From NCBI RefSeq assembly GCF_020923495.1, contig NZ_CP064048.1, forward strand, positions 1,738,501-1,802,500: DNA of 64,000 bases, given 5' to 3'. Within the stretch, counting starts at the first letter, position 1. The number at the start of each line of letters is the position of its first letter. The notes below the pieces were generated by a model. It made no database searches. It was not told where the DNA came from and saw only the letters and a list, made by a program, of their open reading frames with translations. Positions 16,013 through 24,941 of this stretch are shown in pieces. Made by a program: the position numbers and the translations under genes. The stretch is from Brevibacillus sedimenti. Lineage in GTDB: Bacteria > Bacillota > Bacilli > Brevibacillales > Brevibacillaceae.

Positions 16013-17375
16013 CGAGGCCAATGTGCGCAAGGCGCTGACGACGGCGCTGCGCAGAGCGGGGTACGAGACGAGAGAAGCGTCTGGCGGAGAGGAAGCGCTG
16101 GAACTGGTGCGCAGCTTTCAGCCCGAGGTGATGCTCCTGGATCTGCGGATGCCGGAGCCGGATGGAATGGAGACGCTGAGGCGGCTGCAGCAGGTGGATG
16201 GGCCGCGTCCCAGCGTGGTGATGATGACCGCCTACGGGTCAGCCGCAGACGTGATGGAAGCGATGAAGCTGGGAGCGTTTGACTACGTGCAAAAGCCGTT
16301 TGACGTGGCCCGGATCAAGCAGGTGGTGGCCAGGGCGATGCATCAGCGCGAGCCGAACGAATCGGCAGGGGTGGCCAGGAGGCCGACAGAGGAACGGACG
16401 GACCAACCGGGGCTGGTGGGATTGAGTCCGGCGATGCAGGAGGTGTACAAGCTGGTCGGGCGGGTCAGCACGACCAAAGCAACAGTGCTGATCCAGGGGG
16501 AGAGCGGAACGGGCAAGGAGCTGATCGCCAGGGCGATACACGCCAACAGCCCACGCGCGGCCAAGCGGCTGATTCCCGTCAACTGCAGCGCCATCCCGGA
16601 AACCCTGCTGGAAAGCGAACTGTTCGGGTACGAACGGGGCGCGTTTACGGGAGCGGCCGGCCGCAAACCGGGGCTGTTTGAGCTGGCGGACGGCGGTACG
16701 CTGTTTCTCGACGAGGTGGGCGAACTGAGCATGCCGCTGCAGGTCAAGCTGCTGCGCGTGTTGCAGGATCGGACGCTGGTTCGGCTGGGCGGCGTGGAAC
16801 CCGTGCCGGTCGACGTCCGGATCATCGCGGCCACCAACCGGGACCTGCGGGAGCTGATTCGGCGGGGGCGGTTTCGCGAAGACCTGTACTACCGGCTGAA
16901 TGTTGTTCCCATTCACATGCCGTCGCTGCGGGAACGCAAGGAAGACATCCCGCTGTTGGTGCAGCATTTTCTCGCCAAATACGGTCGGGAACTGGGCAAG
17001 GAGGGCTGTTATCTCTCGCCCGCTGCGCTGGACGTCCTGATGGCGTATGACTGGCCGGGCAACGTCCGCCAACTGGAGAACACCATCGAACGCGCACTGG
17101 TGCTGGCCGCCGGCTCGGCCATCTTGCCGGAGCACGTGGAGGTGCACCCGATGGAAAACGAACCGGTCGGCGCAGCAGACGGGCTTACCGCGATCCGCAT
17201 CGAGAATCGGACGATGCGGGACATCATTTCAGAGGTGGAGCGGGAAGCGATCGTCCGCGCGCTGCGCAAAGAGCGGGGCAACCGGCTGCGGACGGCCAAA
17301 CGGCTGGGCATCTCCCGTCGCGCGCTCCTGTACAAGCTGGAAGCGTATGGGCTGGACGGTCAGGAGTGGGAGTAG
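15984..17375 (+). CDS. AtoC/NtrC-like sigma-54-dependent response regulator
   Basis: The 463-residue protein has a receiver domain (Asp53 in LLDLRMPEPDG), a central AAA+ domain with Walker A GESGTGKE, the GAFTGA loop that touches sigma-54, and Walker [13 protein letters not shown]. The C-terminal Fis-type helix-turn-helix is NRLRTAKRLGISRRALLYKLEAYGL. The ATG at 15984 has AAGGAGG at 6 bp; the ATG at 15978 is too close to it. It should activate the sigma-54 promoter at 17520-17536 from repeats at 17422-17460. Overlap with the kinase gene shows an operon. Confidence 0.92.
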   Translation: MKKRVLLVDDEANVRKALTTALRRAGYETREASGGEEALELVRSFQPEVMLLDLRMPEPDGMETLRRLQQVDGPRPSVVMMTAYGSAADVMEAMKLGAFDYVQKPFDVARIKQVVARAMHQREPNESAGVARRPTEERTDQPGLVGLSPAMQEVYKLVGRVSTTKATVLIQGESGTGKELIARAIHANSPRAAKRLIPVNCSAIPETLLESELFGYERGAFTGAAGRKPGLFELADGGTLFLDEVGELSMPLQVKLLRVLQDRTLVRLGGVEPVPVDVRIIAATNRDLRELIRRGRFREDLYYRLNVVPIHMPSLRERKEDIPLLVQHFLAKYGRELGKEGCYLSPAALDVLMAYDWPGNVRQLENTIERALVLAAGSAILPEHVEVHPMENEPVGAADGLTAIRIENRTMRDIISEVEREAIVRALRKERGNRLRTAKRLGISRRALLYKLEAYGLDGQEWE

Positions 17376-17421
17376 AGCGCCGACCGCATGCACACGGGCT
17401 GCACCGTTACAAACACGAACT

Positions 17422-17460
17422 GTGCAAACTGGAGTCAATGTGTGCAAAAAGTAGTCAATG
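17422..17460 (+). promoter_or_regulatory. Tandem activator-binding repeats upstream of atoE
   Basis: Two direct repeats GTGCAAACTGGAGTCAATG (17422-17440) and GTGCAAAAAGTAGTCAATG (17442-17460) are 20 bp apart, two turns of the helix, and 60-100 bp upstream of the sigma-54 promoter. This is the usual position for binding of an NtrC-type activator, here most likely the AtoC-like regulator. Confidence 0.7.
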
Positions 17461-17476
17461 ATGCGCAAGCATCGTT

Positions 17477-17491
17477 ATGAAAGCGCATACA
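17477..17491 (+). promoter_or_regulatory. cre box (CcpA site)
   Basis: ATGAAAGCGCATACA matches the cre consensus WTGNAARCGNWWWCA at every position. It lies between the activator repeats and the sigma-54 promoter, so CcpA could block activation when preferred sugars are present. Confidence 0.65.
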
Positions 17492-17519
17492 TTTTTGCGG
17501 CTCCTGTCCTCCCTGACGA

Positions 17520-17536
17520 TTGGCATGTCTTTTGCT
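17520..17536 (+). promoter_or_regulatory. Sigma-54 (-24/-12) promoter of atoE
   Basis: TTGGCATGTCTTTTGCT has the GG and GC doublets 10 bp apart and matches TGGCAC-N5-TTGC with one change. Transcription should start near 17548, which places the atoE start at the GTG 17588 rather than the upstream ATG 17477. Confidence 0.8.
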
Positions 17537-17587
17537 ACTTCCAAAAATGAAAGGCAGCCAATTCTTTTGAAAAGGGGGAAACGTCAC

Positions 17588-18913
17588 GTGTTTCAAGCCT
17601 TGACCAACGCGTCGGTCCGATTGGTGCAGCGCTACCTGCCCGACGCCTTCATCTTCGCCATCATCCTTACATTCGTCGTGTTTTTTGCCGGGATGGCTGT
17701 CAACGGAAAGTCGCCGCTGGAGATGGTAACGTACTGGGGAGACGGCTTCTGGGGACTGCTCAGCTTCACCATGCAGATGGTGCTGATTCTTGTCACCGGT
17801 CATACCTTGGCCAGCACGGACCTGTGCAAGCGGGGATTGCGCGCGGTCGCTTCCTCGGTCAAAACACCGGGGCAGGCAATCGTTCTGACCAGCCTGATCT
17901 CCTGTTTGGCGGCGTGGATCAACTGGGGATTCGGGATCGTCATCAGCGCTCTGCTGGCCCGGGAAATCGCCCGGCGGGTGGAAAACGTGGATTACCGTCT
18001 GCTCATCGCCAGCGCGTATGGCGGTTTTGTCGTCTGGCACGGCGGACTGTCCGGCTCCGTCCCGTTGACGGTGGCCACGGAGAACCACAGCCTGCAGGAC
18101 GTCATCGGCGTGATTCCCACGTCGGAAACGCTCTTTTCGCCGATGAACCTGACGATCGTCATCGCGATCATGATCGCCCTGCCGCTGATCAACCGGATGA
18201 TGATGCCGGCGAAAGAGGATACGGTGGTGTACAAAGGGCCGGGCATCGATCATGAGGAGACGGCAGCCGCGTCTGATGCGACAGCAATGGACAGCCCCGC
18301 CGCCAGGCTGGAGAACAGCCGCATCGTGTCCATGCTCGTCTCCGCGTTGGGTCTGATCTTCCTGATTGCCTACTTTGTGAAAAACGGCTTCAAACTCAAC
18401 CTGGACATCGTCAACTTCGGATTTTTGTTCCTCGGCATATTGCTGCACGGCACACCGCGCAAGTTTCTCGACGCCATGAACGAAGCGGTCAAGGCGACCG
18501 CCGGGATCGTTGTGCAATTTCCGTTTTACGCCGGCATCATTGGGATGATGACCGGATCGGGGCTGGCCGCCAGCATCTCCCAGTGGTTCATCAGCATCTC
18601 CACGCCAGCCACTTTCCCGCTGTTTACCTTCTGGAGCGCGGGTCTGCTCAACGTGTTTATCCCCTCCGGAGGCGGTCAGTGGGCAGTGCAGGGGCCGATC
18701 ATGATGCCGGTCGCCACGGAACTGGGCGTTTCCCATGCCAAAGTGGCGATGGCGATCGCCTGGGGAGATGCCTGGACGAACCTGATCCAGCCGTTCTGGG
18801 CGCTGCCGGTACTGGCCCTGGCGGGGCTGGGGGCGCGGGACATCATGGGGTACTGCCTGATGATGCTGTTCGTCACCGGCGCGATTATCAGCCTGGGATT
18901 CCTGCTGTTTTAG
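17588..18913 (+). CDS. atoE: Short-chain fatty acid transporter, AtoE family
   Basis: The 441-residue membrane protein has about eleven hydrophobic segments and matches AtoE throughout, for example LVQRYLPDAFIFAIILTFVVF, AAWINWGFGIVISALLAREIARRV and FIPSGGGQWAVQGPI. AtoE imports acetoacetate and other short-chain fatty acids. I chose the GTG at 17588, with AAAAGGGGG at 9 bp, because the longer frame from 17477 would begin upstream of the sigma-54 promoter. It follows an AtoS/AtoC-like pair. No CoA-transferase or thiolase gene is adjacent, so the rest of the pathway must be elsewhere. Confidence 0.9.
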   Translation: MFQALTNASVRLVQRYLPDAFIFAIILTFVVFFAGMAVNGKSPLEMVTYWGDGFWGLLSFTMQMVLILVTGHTLASTDLCKRGLRAVASSVKTPGQAIVLTSLISCLAAWINWGFGIVISALLAREIARRVENVDYRLLIASAYGGFVVWHGGLSGSVPLTVATENHSLQDVIGVIPTSETLFSPMNLTIVIAIMIALPLINRMMMPAKEDTVVYKGPGIDHEETAAASDATAMDSPAARLENSRIVSMLVSALGLIFLIAYFVKNGFKLNLDIVNFGFLFLGILLHGTPRKFLDAMNEAVKATAGIVVQFPFYAGIIGMMTGSGLAASISQWFISISTPATFPLFTFWSAGLLNVFIPSGGGQWAVQGPIMMPVATELGVSHAKVAMAIAWGDAWTNLIQPFWALPVLALAGLGARDIMGYCLMMLFVTGAIISLGFLLF

Positions 18914-18969
18914 CATCCCGCGACACATACACGCTATCCATCCGGTCGAATACGTCTGTCCCCATGAAA

Positions 18970-19005
18970 AAGCCGGCATCTGTCACATGCAGATGCCGGC
19001 TTTCG
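18970..19005. terminator. Bidirectional terminator after atoE
   Basis: A 12-bp perfect stem (AGCCGGCATCTG with CAGATGCCGGCT) has A-rich sequence before and TTTC after it, so it can end both atoE and the convergent CNNM gene. Confidence 0.85.
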
Positions 19006-19016
19006 GTCGTATGCTG

Positions 19017-20372
19017 TTACACTGCGGTCAATGGCGATTCTTGTTGGTCTGCTTCGGGGGGAACCAACTGTGTGATGGCGATCCGCGTCACGCGGTGATT
19101 GTCCATGTCGGTCACCGTAAACAGGTGGTTTTCCCACTCGACGGAAGCGCCGACGGCAATCTCCTCTTCAAGCTGACTGTACAGCCAGCCGCCAATGGTA
19201 TCGACGTCATCGGACACCAGTTCAAAGGGCAGGTGATCGTTTAGATCAGCCAACAGGGTTTTTCCCGCGACGGACAGGCCTTCCGGCGTTTTTTCGATGT
19301 CGGGACGTTCATCCGTGTCAAACTCGTCCTGAATGTCGCCGACAATCTCTTCCAGGATGTCTTCCATGGTGACCAGACCCGCCGTCCCGCCGTATTCGTC
19401 GATGACGATTGCCAACTGCGAGCGTCTTTTCTGCATCAGCCGCAGCACATGGCTGATCTCCATCGATTCCGGCACGGTCAGCACGGGGCGGAGGTAATTC
19501 TCCAGCCGCACGTCCTTGTTTTCCAGGGCGGCCAGGTAAAAGTCGGTCGCGTGGACAAACCCGATGATGTTGTCCTTATCTTCGTTCGCCACCGGAAAGC
19601 GCGTGTGGCGCTCCGTGCGAATAATTTCAAGGTTTTCCTCAAACGTGTTGGAGGTATACAGGCAAACCATGTCGATGCGCGGGATCATGACTTCCCGGGC
19701 CAGGGTTTCGGAAAAGTCAAACACGTGCTCCACGAGCGAAAGTTCGGTCTGGTCGATGTGGCCGCTTTGATGGCTCTGCGTGACCAGCAGGCGAATCTCC
19801 TCTTCCGTGTGGGCCGCTTCGTGTTCGGACACCGGTTCCAGTCCGGCCCACTTCAGCAGCCGGTTGGCCGTTCCGTTCAGCACCCAGATGGCCGGGTACA
19901 TTATCTTGTAAAACAGCATCAACGGTGCTGCCACCCACAGCGAGGTCGCTTCCGCTTTCTGAATGGCCAGCGATTTCGGCGCCAGTTCGCCCAATACGAT
20001 GTGCAGGAACGTGATGAAGGCAAAGGCCACGCCGAACGAAATCGCGGAAATGACGTAGTCGGGCAGTGCGAAGTTATGCAGCAGCGGCTCGACAATCATG
20101 TGTGCAATGGCCGGTTCCCCGACCCAGCCCAGTCCAAGCGAGGCCAGCGTAATTCCCACCTGGCAGGCGGACAGGTAGGCGTCCAGCTGTTGCGTCACTT
20201 TTTGCGCGAAGCCGGCTCGTTTGTGTCCTTCATTGACCAGTTGGGTCAAACGCGTCTGGCGCACTTTGACGAGGGCAAATTCAGCCGCAACGAAAAAACC
20301 GTTCAGAAAGACGAGAAAAGCGACAAGCAAAAGGTTCAGCACTAGCGGAATACTCTCCAAGTAAACAGTCAT
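19017..20372 (-). CDS. CNNM/CBS/CorC membrane protein (hemolysin C family)
   Basis: The 451-residue protein has an N-terminal CNNM domain with four hydrophobic segments (residues 10-150), a CBS domain pair (about 210-335, with REVMIPRIDMVCL and IVIDEYGGTAGLVTMEDILEEIVG), and a C-terminal CorC_HlyC domain (about 350-435). Relatives in Bacillus (YhdP, YugS, YqhB) are linked to magnesium efflux and salt tolerance; the name hemolysin is historical. It is a single gene with a terminator shared with atoE. Confidence 0.9.
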   Translation of the reverse strand: MTVYLESIPLVLNLLLVAFLVFLNGFFVAAEFALVKVRQTRLTQLVNEGHKRAGFAQKVTQQLDAYLSACQVGITLASLGLGWVGEPAIAHMIVEPLLHNFALPDYVISAISFGVAFAFITFLHIVLGELAPKSLAIQKAEATSLWVAAPLMLFYKIMYPAIWVLNGTANRLLKWAGLEPVSEHEAAHTEEEIRLLVTQSHQSGHIDQTELSLVEHVFDFSETLAREVMIPRIDMVCLYTSNTFEENLEIIRTERHTRFPVANEDKDNIIGFVHATDFYLAALENKDVRLENYLRPVLTVPESMEISHVLRLMQKRRSQLAIVIDEYGGTAGLVTMEDILEEIVGDIQDEFDTDERPDIEKTPEGLSVAGKTLLADLNDHLPFELVSDDVDTIGGWLYSQLEEEIAVGASVEWENHLFTVTDMDNHRVTRIAITQLVPPEADQQESPLTAV

Positions 20373-20559
20373 CCTCTCTGGAATATTTTGATGTATACTT
20401 TTATGTTACAAAATTGGAACCCTGATGCACAAAGCCGAAAAACCGTCATTCCGCCCCCTGGGGACCCGCTGTCCGGAAAAAACAGCGGTAAGGTGGCCGT
20501 CTCACCCGTTTTTGCTCCCGCAACCGACCGCAGAGGCCTGTACGGAAAAAAGCAGCTTG

Positions 20560-21678
20560 TCAGCGCACGCCCAGCAGGTGCTGGCCGTAGACGAAAAAGG
20601 CGGAGAGTACGCCGGCCAGGGCGAGATAGGCGACCAGCACTTTCCACTTGGTGGAGGCAGGTGCCTCGTAATACGTGGTCAGACGGTGCAGCTGCTCCTC
20701 CACCCGGGCCAGCTGTTGGCGGGTGGTCTGTTCTGCTTCGGTGAGCAGCGGAGAGGGAGCGGGACGGGACGGATCACCGTCTACAAACAGCACCGGTTCG
20801 TGCTCCCACTTCCGGAACAATTCCCAGATCCGATCCGCATACTCTTTGTCCATGGCGATGCGTTCGCGGACAAAACGTTTGTCATCCTGCAAAAACGGGA
20901 TAGCGAACCCTTTGGGAACCGGGATGGCAAAAGCCTTCTGTTTTTCGGCGCTGAGCCGTTCCCGGGTCTCAATCGACGAGTCGAGCTGCGGCCAGTGGGC
21001 AATCTCCTGCAGTACGCCTTCCAGCTTTTCCTTTTCATAACGCAGCACGCGCTGCCGGTACCCTTCCCGCGCACGGCTCCACCAGGTCATCGCTCCGAAG
21101 ATAAAAATGATGACGATCATCGGGCTGGGGCTGACAAACATCATGAACCCCAGCGCCAGCAGGCCGATCAACCAGATTTTGGTGGACAGCACAGAGACGA
21201 CCCGTCCGCCGTCCAGCGGCGATACGGGCAGCAGGTTAAACAGGTTGAGCAACGCACCGAGATAGATGACCAGCACCCAGAACGGATCATGCGTCCACCA
21301 ATAAAGGGGAAGGGCAGGCAAAAAGGCAAGCATGCCAGCCAGCGGTCCGCCGTATGCCAAATACGCTTCAGTGGCGGCGTCACGCGGCTGGTCCTTTATC
21401 GCAATAAACGCGCCGGCAAAGGGAATGAACACCGCAGGCGATACCTTGATCCCCTTGCGTTTGGCAGCGATGACGTGCCCCATTTCATGGACAAATATCA
21501 AATAGACGAGAGCCGCTGCGAATTTCCACCCGTACATCCAGGCGTACACCCACAGGCTGATGAGCATCGACAGCAGCGTCGTGCCGAACTTTGAAAATTT
21601 TAACAGTCCTACAACCCATTTCAGTTTGGTCAGCAGAAAAACGCCAAGGATTACCAGAGCTGACCTGGTTTTGTTCAT
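20560..21678 (-). CDS. Site-2 protease (M50) family membrane metalloprotease
   Basis: The 372-residue protein has the zinc motif HEMGH (residues 64-68) in one membrane helix and the NLLPVSPLDGGR motif with the third zinc ligand Asp in another. The cytoplasmic C-terminal half (about 200-345) is charged and helical, and a last membrane segment follows near the end. It does not look like RasP (no PDZ domain) or SpoIVFB in detail; the substrate is unknown. Regulated cleavage of a membrane protein is the usual role. The gap to the next gene downstream (20373-20559) shows no clear feature. Confidence 0.82.
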   Translation of the reverse strand: MNKTRSALVILGVFLLTKLKWVVGLLKFSKFGTTLLSMLISLWVYAWMYGWKFAAALVYLIFVHEMGHVIAAKRKGIKVSPAVFIPFAGAFIAIKDQPRDAATEAYLAYGGPLAGMLAFLPALPLYWWTHDPFWVLVIYLGALLNLFNLLPVSPLDGGRVVSVLSTKIWLIGLLALGFMMFVSPSPMIVIIFIFGAMTWWSRAREGYRQRVLRYEKEKLEGVLQEIAHWPQLDSSIETRERLSAEKQKAFAIPVPKGFAIPFLQDDKRFVRERIAMDKEYADRIWELFRKWEHEPVLFVDGDPSRPAPSPLLTEAEQTTRQQLARVEEQLHRLTTYYEAPASTKWKVLVAYLALAGVLSAFFVYGQHLLGVR

Positions 21679-21795
21679 GCCAGTTCCTCCCGAACGGTAA
21701 TGCTAGACTCTATTCGGTATACGTACAACGGCGGGAAAAGTTTCCCGGCAAGGGGGCGGCTGATCTCGGGCCCGGTCGGGCGGCTGCTGAAGTGT

Positions 21796-22095
21796 CTATG
21801 TGTCCAGCCGCGGATTGTGAAAGGTAAAGCCGTATTCCCCGTACAAGGCGTTGTAGCGCAGTTCGGCGCCGTCAAAGTACCAGAAGTCGTTCGGGCGAAT
21901 GACAAAGCGCATACCCTCCACCTCAAAGATTGCGTCGCCCGGCTGCTCCTCGTCTTTTTCAATCGCATAAAACAGGCCGCCGGTGCCGGGACCGCCCGTG
22001 CGGACGTACAAGCGCAGCGTGTCGCCGGGGCGGAATCCAGCGTATCGCTGGTAGGCCTGGGCAAACGCCGGTTCGATGGTCACGTGGATGCTCAT
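21796..22095 (-). CDS. HesB/IscA-fold protein of the YneR type, without cysteines
   Basis: The 99-residue protein has the HesB-like fold signature (GDTLRLYVRTGGPGTGGLFYAI, FEVEGMRFVIRPNDFWYFDGAELRY). A-type iron-sulfur carriers use three cysteines, but this protein has none, so it cannot bind a cluster in the usual way. Bacillus YneR-like proteins also lack them. Function is unknown. The gene stands alone upstream of the M50 protease gene. Confidence 0.7.
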   Translation of the reverse strand: MSIHVTIEPAFAQAYQRYAGFRPGDTLRLYVRTGGPGTGGLFYAIEKDEEQPGDAIFEVEGMRFVIRPNDFWYFDGAELRYNALYGEYGFTFHNPRLDT

Positions 22096-22145
22096 GATGG
22101 AACTCCTCTCTCACAGATCATGTCCATCTATTGTACCATATACGG

Positions 22146-22175
22146 GAAAAAGCGCCGCTGATGGCACAGCGGCGC
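22146..22175 (-). terminator. Terminator of the DUF3905-like gene
   Basis: GCGCCGCTG pairs with CAGCGGCGC; on the minus strand the stem is followed by TTTTTCCC. Confidence 0.8.
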
Positions 22176-22184
22176 ATGTTCTCG

Positions 22185-22547
22185 TCAATCCTTGCCCATG
22201 CTGACGTCGTGAGTCGGGTGCATGAACGGCACTCCTTTGGGCGGCTTGTCTTCCAGCAGCTCCTTGTTTTCCGTCGTATTCCAGCCGATGTCATTGGTCG
22301 GGTGAACCCATTTGTCGCCGGCCATGACGAACGGGTCTGTCTCTGTGCTCCACTGGTTGAGCGGCGATTCGGGTGAATTGTAAAAGCTGTCGCCGATCAC
22401 GACGCCGTGTTCGTTGACGAACGGTTTTTGCATGGAGCGGGTCGAGTTTTTAAAATCAGGTGCGTTAATCTGATGGGGAAGCGTGCCATCGATCGAGACG
22501 TCTTTATTCACTTCCGTCTTTTGTTCCGTCTTTTGCTTGCGGTCCAT
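22185..22547 (-). CDS. DUF3905-type protein
   Basis: The 120-residue hydrophilic protein has the conserved core NEHGVVIGDSFYNSPESPLNQWSTETDPFVMAGDKWVHPTNDIGWNT, found in a family of spore-forming Bacillales. Its function is unknown. The ATG at 22547 is 7 bp from GGAGGAG; a second ATG at 22556 directly abuts that site and is unlikely. Neighbours include an SspK-like spore protein gene just upstream on the same strand, which suggests expression in sporulation, but no sporulation promoter was confirmed. Confidence 0.65.
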   Translation of the reverse strand: MDRKQKTEQKTEVNKDVSIDGTLPHQINAPDFKNSTRSMQKPFVNEHGVVIGDSFYNSPESPLNQWSTETDPFVMAGDKWVHPTNDIGWNTTENKELLEDKPPKGVPFMHPTHDVSMGKD

Positions 22548-22589
22548 CGTGAGCATCTCCTCCGGGCGAAGGTTTTGCGCCTGTTGCTC

Positions 22590-22721
22590 TTACCGGTTTT
22601 CTTTTAGCCGCTCTTGTGGTTCACTATTGATGGAGCCGTCAGAGCGGATCGCTTCGGACTGGGCTTTCGGCCTGCTGATTCCGGGGGACTTGCCGAAATC
22701 TTTTTCCTTATTGCGTACCAT
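22590..22721 (-). CDS. sspK: Small acid-soluble spore protein, SspK-like
   Basis: The 43-residue hydrophilic product begins MVRNKEKDFG and has the segment RSDGSINSEPQERLKENR, which matches the conserved RADGSxNxxPQERM part of SspK. SspK is a minor small acid-soluble protein made in the forespore. GAGGAGGG lies 7 bp from this ATG. The gene is shorter than the B. subtilis protein of about 50 residues. It overlaps no other gene and lies upstream of the DUF3905-like gene. Confidence 0.7.
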   Translation of the reverse strand: MVRNKEKDFGKSPGISRPKAQSEAIRSDGSINSEPQERLKENR

Positions 22722-22812
22722 CATCTGCCCTCCTCTTGTGTCGCTTGGTGTTAGTATGACCGGAAGCAGCAGTAATGATGAACAAGCAAACGGTGAAAGG
22801 AGAGAATGGACC

Positions 22813-23085
22813 ATGGCGAAGAAACAGCGGCGCCAACCGCAGCGGCCGACGGCACAACCGGCTGCCGCGGAGGTGAAAACGGGTCTGAACCTGAAAGAGA
22901 TGCTGAGCCAGGAAGCGTTAGACAAGCTGAAAATGCTGGAGCGGGAGGTAAAAGCGGCCCGCGAGCGGGAAGAACAGGAAGCAGCGGAGCGCAGACGGCG
23001 GGAGCAGGAAGAGCGGGAGCGCAACAAGAGCTTTGCCGAACTGCTGGAAGAGTATGAGAAAAAAGGCGGAGGCAAGTACAATTGA
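22813..23085 (+). CDS. YqkE-like DUF3886 protein
   Basis: The 90-residue protein has a basic N-terminus and a long charged coiled-coil stretch (residues 28-80, KEMLSQEALDKLKMLEREVKAAREREEQEAAERRRREQEE, then SFAELLEEYEKK). It matches the DUF3886/YqkE family of Bacillales; its function is unknown. AAAGGAGAG precedes the ATG at 22813. Longer frames upstream overlap the divergent spore gene and are not used. The next small gene starts inside its stop codon. Confidence 0.7.
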   Translation: MAKKQRRQPQRPTAQPAAAEVKTGLNLKEMLSQEALDKLKMLEREVKAAREREEQEAAERRRREQEERERNKSFAELLEEYEKKGGGKYN

Positions 23086-23228
23086 CGGCGGGCGCGGACG
23101 GACGGAGGCAGCGGCCGGACACGTCGAAAAACGGCCTGATGAAAAAGCGGCAGCTCACACTCAAGGATGAATCACTCAAGGAGCGGGGACGCGAAATCTT
23201 GTCCCGACTGGGGAAAAAGGACAGATAG
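23082..23228 (+). CDS. Small basic protein of unknown function
   Basis: A TTG start overlaps the stop of the DUF3886 gene (TTGA junction) and opens 48 codons ending in KKRQLTLKDESLKERGREILSRLGKKDR. The C-terminal half looks like a conserved short basic helix. I do not recognise the family. Translational coupling to the preceding gene makes it plausible, but the N-terminal half (TAGADGRRQRPDTSK) is low complexity. Confidence 0.45.
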   Translation: MTAGADGRRQRPDTSKNGLMKKRQLTLKDESLKERGREILSRLGKKDR

Positions 23229-23289
23229 GCGTACAGGGATTTTTTCCCCGCCTTTCCCATATAGCTATAAGAAGGGAAGGGGGAGCCCC

Positions 23290-23469
23290 ATGGGGACAAT
23301 CCTGCTGTTTGTCAGCATCTTCTGCGTGGCGGTAGGCACTTGGCGGCTGATCGGCATATACAAGGAGGGCAAGCCCGAAAGCAAATGGCTCTGGTGGACG
23401 GTGGCCAGCGTGGGGATAACGCTCTTTTTTCTCCTGAAACTGGTCACGGACACTCCGGCGCTCTATTGA
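23290..23469 (+). CDS. Small membrane protein with two hydrophobic segments
   Basis: The 59-residue product has two membrane helices (about residues 2-20 and 35-53) joined by a basic loop (YKEGKPESKW). GAAGGGGGAG lies before the ATG at 23290; the longer frame from 23167 would add a polar stretch out of keeping. Its function is unknown. A terminator-like hairpin lies at 23549-23580. Confidence 0.6.
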   Translation: MGTILLFVSIFCVAVGTWRLIGIYKEGKPESKWLWWTVASVGITLFFLLKLVTDTPALY

Positions 23470-23548
23470 AAAAGCACCTGCAAGCGCTATGGTCAAACTC
23501 CCATAGATGCAGACATGAAGAAACGCCCTGCCGTTGGGCAGCAAGCTG

Positions 23549-23580
23549 ACGCCTGTACGCTGCAGGCGTTTGCTTTTTTG
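23549..23580 (+). terminator. Terminator downstream of the small membrane protein
   Basis: ACGCCTG pairs with CAGGCGT around a 7-base loop, followed by TTGCTTTTTTG. The rest of 23470-23753 shows no clear gene. Confidence 0.7.
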
Positions 23581-23753
23581 TTGAGCTGAAGACGTTCTTC
23601 GTGCGGCGGCGAGACATGCTGATCTGATCAGTCTGCAATATGGAGTGCACTTCAGCGCTTACAGGTGCTTTTTTTGCGTTCGATTCGGGATATGTCCATC
23701 AGGCAGGCGGACGCTTCCGTGCGGTTGGGCGAAAGTGCCCCGCGAAGGCGTCG

Positions 23754-24941
23754 TTATTCGTATCGCAGCGCCTCGATCGGGTCCAGCTTGGCGGCCTTGT
23801 TGGCCGGGTAGAGGCCAAAGAAGATGCCGATCGCGCTGGAAAAGGCAAAGGCGATCAACACGCTGTTCCAGGACATGAGCGGCGGCAGTTTGGCAAAGTA
23901 GGAAATCAGCGCGGCGGTGCCAAGACCGAACAGGACGCCGATCAGCCCGCCAATCAGGCAGACGATCACCGACTCGATCAGAAACTGGACGAGAATGTCA
24001 CTTCGTCGCGCTCCCAGCGCTTTGCGAATGCCAATCTCGCGGGTCCGCTCGGTGACGGAGACGAGCATGATGTTCATGACGCCCACGCCGCCGACGACCA
24101 GCGAAATGCCCGCGATCACGCTGAACACCGTCGTCAGTATGCCGGTCACCTGGTTGAACTGGCTGACCTGCTGCTGCATGCTCACGGCCCGGTAGTGGCT
24201 TTCTTTCTGGTGCTTGCGGCTCAGGTACTGGATCGCCTGCTGCATGGCGGCATTGACCGACTCCTTGTCGGTGGCCTTGCCGATCAGGTAGCTGACCCAT
24301 GGCTCTTCGTAGCGGCTCTGGTCAAACCGGATGGGCAGGTAGGCGCTGTAGGACTGCTCCACGTCAAAGCGAAACTTGTCTTCCTTGAACGTGCCGATCA
24401 CCACCAGCGAGGTGCTGCCCATGCGGACGCGCTGGCCCAACGGGTTCATCTGGCCGAACAGCTTCTGTGCCAGTTCTTCCTCCAGAACGATCACCGCCCG
24501 CAGTTCCTTGTCATCGGCGGCGCTGAAAAAACGTCCTTTGGACACTTTAATGGTCGGCTGCACCTTGGGAAAATCGGCCGTCGTGGCATACAGGTTGACG
24601 CGCTCTTCCTTTTTTGGTCCCTTGAGCATTGCCATGGATTGGTTCATCGGCACGATGTGTTCGATGTTGGGACTGATTTTGCTCAGCACGTCGGCGTCCT
24701 CTACCGTAAGGTCTTCCGGCGCATGCTCTTGCTTGCTGTTGTAATCAACAAAGACGTTGAACGAGTTTTGACCGAATTTCTCCATCTCGCTGATGATGGC
24801 TTTCTGTCCGCCTTCCCCCAGGGCGGTGACGGCGATCACTGAAGTAATCCCGATCACGATCCCCAGCATAGTCAAGCCGGAGCGCATCTTGTTTGCCCAA
24901 ATGCCTTCCAGGGCGGTGCGAAAACTTTCCCAGACGTTCAT
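23754..24941 (-). CDS. MacB/YknZ-type ABC transporter permease
   Basis: The 395-residue protein has an N-terminal membrane helix (about residues 22-42), a large extracellular MacB_PCD domain, and three C-terminal helices in an FtsX-type domain (about 275-390, with [17 protein letters not shown]). It forms the membrane part of a mechanotransmission-type exporter with the ATPase and the adaptor encoded upstream. Its start overlaps the ATPase stop by 4 bp. In B. subtilis, YknWXYZ protects against the SdpC toxin; a role in peptide or antibiotic export is likely but not shown. Confidence 0.88.
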   Translation of the reverse strand: MNVWESFRTALEGIWANKMRSGLTMLGIVIGITSVIAVTALGEGGQKAIISEMEKFGQNSFNVFVDYNSKQEHAPEDLTVEDADVLSKISPNIEHIVPMNQSMAMLKGPKKEERVNLYATTADFPKVQPTIKVSKGRFFSAADDKELRAVIVLEEELAQKLFGQMNPLGQRVRMGSTSLVVIGTFKEDKFRFDVEQSYSAYLPIRFDQSRYEEPWVSYLIGKATDKESVNAAMQQAIQYLSRKHQKESHYRAVSMQQQVSQFNQVTGILTTVFSVIAGISLVVGGVGVMNIMLVSVTERTREIGIRKALGARRSDILVQFLIESVIVCLIGGLIGVLFGLGTAALISYFAKLPPLMSWNSVLIAFAFSSAIGIFFGLYPANKAAKLDPIEALRYE

